Assembly (NCBI GenBank): GCA_022564135.1
Contig: JADFLZ010000134.1
Span: 1 to 6,253, forward strand
Reading direction: 5' to 3'
DNA: 6,253 nucleotides
Source of the DNA: Candidatus Zixiibacteriota bacterium
Lineage (GTDB): Bacteria; Zixibacteria; MSB-5A5; GN15; FEB-12
Part shown: one piece after another, positions 5,820 through 6,253 of the stretch
Numbering within the stretch: the first letter of the stretch is position 1
Layout: every line of letters begins with the position of its first letter
Translations under genes and position numbers: made by a program
Notes under the pieces: model-generated
What the model was told of the DNA's origin: nothing
The model's input: only the letters and a program-made list of their open reading frames with translations
The model's database searches: none

Positions 5820-6253
5820 TTGGTCAAATTTGAAATTGTGGCAGTTGGCAAATCCAAAGATCGCTGGCTGGACGAAGCTGTCGCTCATTATGAAAAGCTC
5901 CTCTCAAAATACGCCAGGCTCAAGTGGACTGTAGTTACTTCACCGGCCAAATCGTCTGCACTCTCCCCTGCTGAAATTAAACGACTGGAAGCCGCTAAGC
6001 TCAGAGAAGTTCTGGCTGACAGCTATCTGATCGCCCTGGCAGATAGTGGAAAAAAGTTCGATAGTAGTTCGTTTGCAAAAAACTTAGAGAAGCTTACTGT
6101 CAGCAGCAGAAACGAAATCAAAATAGTTATCGGCGGACCTTACGGACTCGACCACAGCATACTAAAACAAGCAAACGAAGTCTGGTCATTATCCGGACTC
6201 ACATTTTCTCATCAAATTGTAAGAATAGTTTTGCTGGAGCAGCTTTTTTGCGG
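5820..6253 (+). CDS. rlmH: 23S rRNA pseudouridine-1915 N3-methyltransferase RlmH (3' end cut by window)
   Basis: The window holds 144 codons plus two bases of a SPOUT-class methyltransferase; the family is about 155-160 residues, so only the last 10-15 are missing. RlmH uses S-adenosylmethionine to methylate N3 of pseudouridine 1915 in helix 69 of 23S rRNA on assembled 70S ribosomes, acting as a dimer. Seen: N-terminal FEIVAVGKSKDRWLDEAV (residues 3-20) and YEKLLSKYARLKW, matching the family's VGK...Y.KRL..Y pattern; IALADSGKKFDSSSFA, the counterpart of LDe.Gk.lsSe.fA; IGGPYG (104-109), the SAM-binding knot loop; and SLSGLTFSHQIVRIVLLEQL (123-142), the trefoil-knot C-terminal signature. Residue 144 is Cys where the family normally has Arg in the EQ-hydrophobic-Tyr/Phe-Arg-Ala stretch. 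TTG start with AAGGA 7 bases upstream, 21 bases after ftsY, and thus likely in the same transcript. Confidence 0.95.
   Translation, partial: MVKFEIVAVGKSKDRWLDEAVAHYEKLLSKYARLKWTVVTSPAKSSALSPAEIKRLEAAKLREVLADSYLIALADSGKKFDSSSFAKNLEKLTVSSRNEIKIVIGGPYGLDHSILKQANEVWSLSGLTFSHQIVRIVLLEQLFC

Noticed and set aside
5686..5934. 82-codon + strand open frame across the ftsY-rlmH junction
   Set aside because: It overlaps the conserved ends of both FtsY and RlmH in another frame and has no support of its own.

Overview
This window is a fully coding, single-direction stretch of a bacterial chromosome. Five genes lie head to tail on the + strand with gaps of 0, 12, 14 and 21 bases, so it is almost certainly the inside of one operon. 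The longest gene, a full-length chromosomal SMC ATPase, and the FtsY, RodZ-type and RlmH genes are all housekeeping genes of bacteria. The form of the SMC head (QQEMID where B. subtilis SMC has SQGKVE, and the RRFLFEEAAGITKYK stretch) resembles what I recall from the FCB group (Bacteroidota, Zixibacteria and relatives). Together with moderate GC and two TTG starts among four visible starts, this suggests an uncultivated FCB-like bacterium. That placement is a weak inference from memory, not a search result.

Layout: 1-573 is the 3' part of a rodZ-like gene, with the tail of a transmembrane helix, a periplasmic DUF4115 domain and a polar tail. 574-1152 encodes a 192-residue protein that looks like only the N-terminal Rossmann half of a family 9 (heptosyltransferase-like) glycosyltransferase, with the usual catalytic Gly-Asp replaced. 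Its 3' end carries two GC-rich palindromes. 1165-4869 is smc, complete, with every ATPase motif intact. 4884-5798 is ftsY, complete, without an acidic A domain. 5820-6253 is rlmH, cut by the window end about 10-15 residues before its expected C-terminus.

The genes join cell-shape control (RodZ), chromosome organisation (SMC), membrane-protein targeting (FtsY) and ribosome modification (RlmH). Such growth-linked genes are often co-transcribed, and nothing here needs a shared biochemical pathway. No promoter, Rho-independent terminator with a U-tract, RNA gene, CRISPR array or mobile element was seen, and no non-coding stretch exceeds 21 bases. The points worth a second look are the half-glycosyltransferase protein, the palindromes just before smc, and the small hairpin that pairs the smc stop with the ftsY start. 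I did not see an evident novel defence or mobile system.
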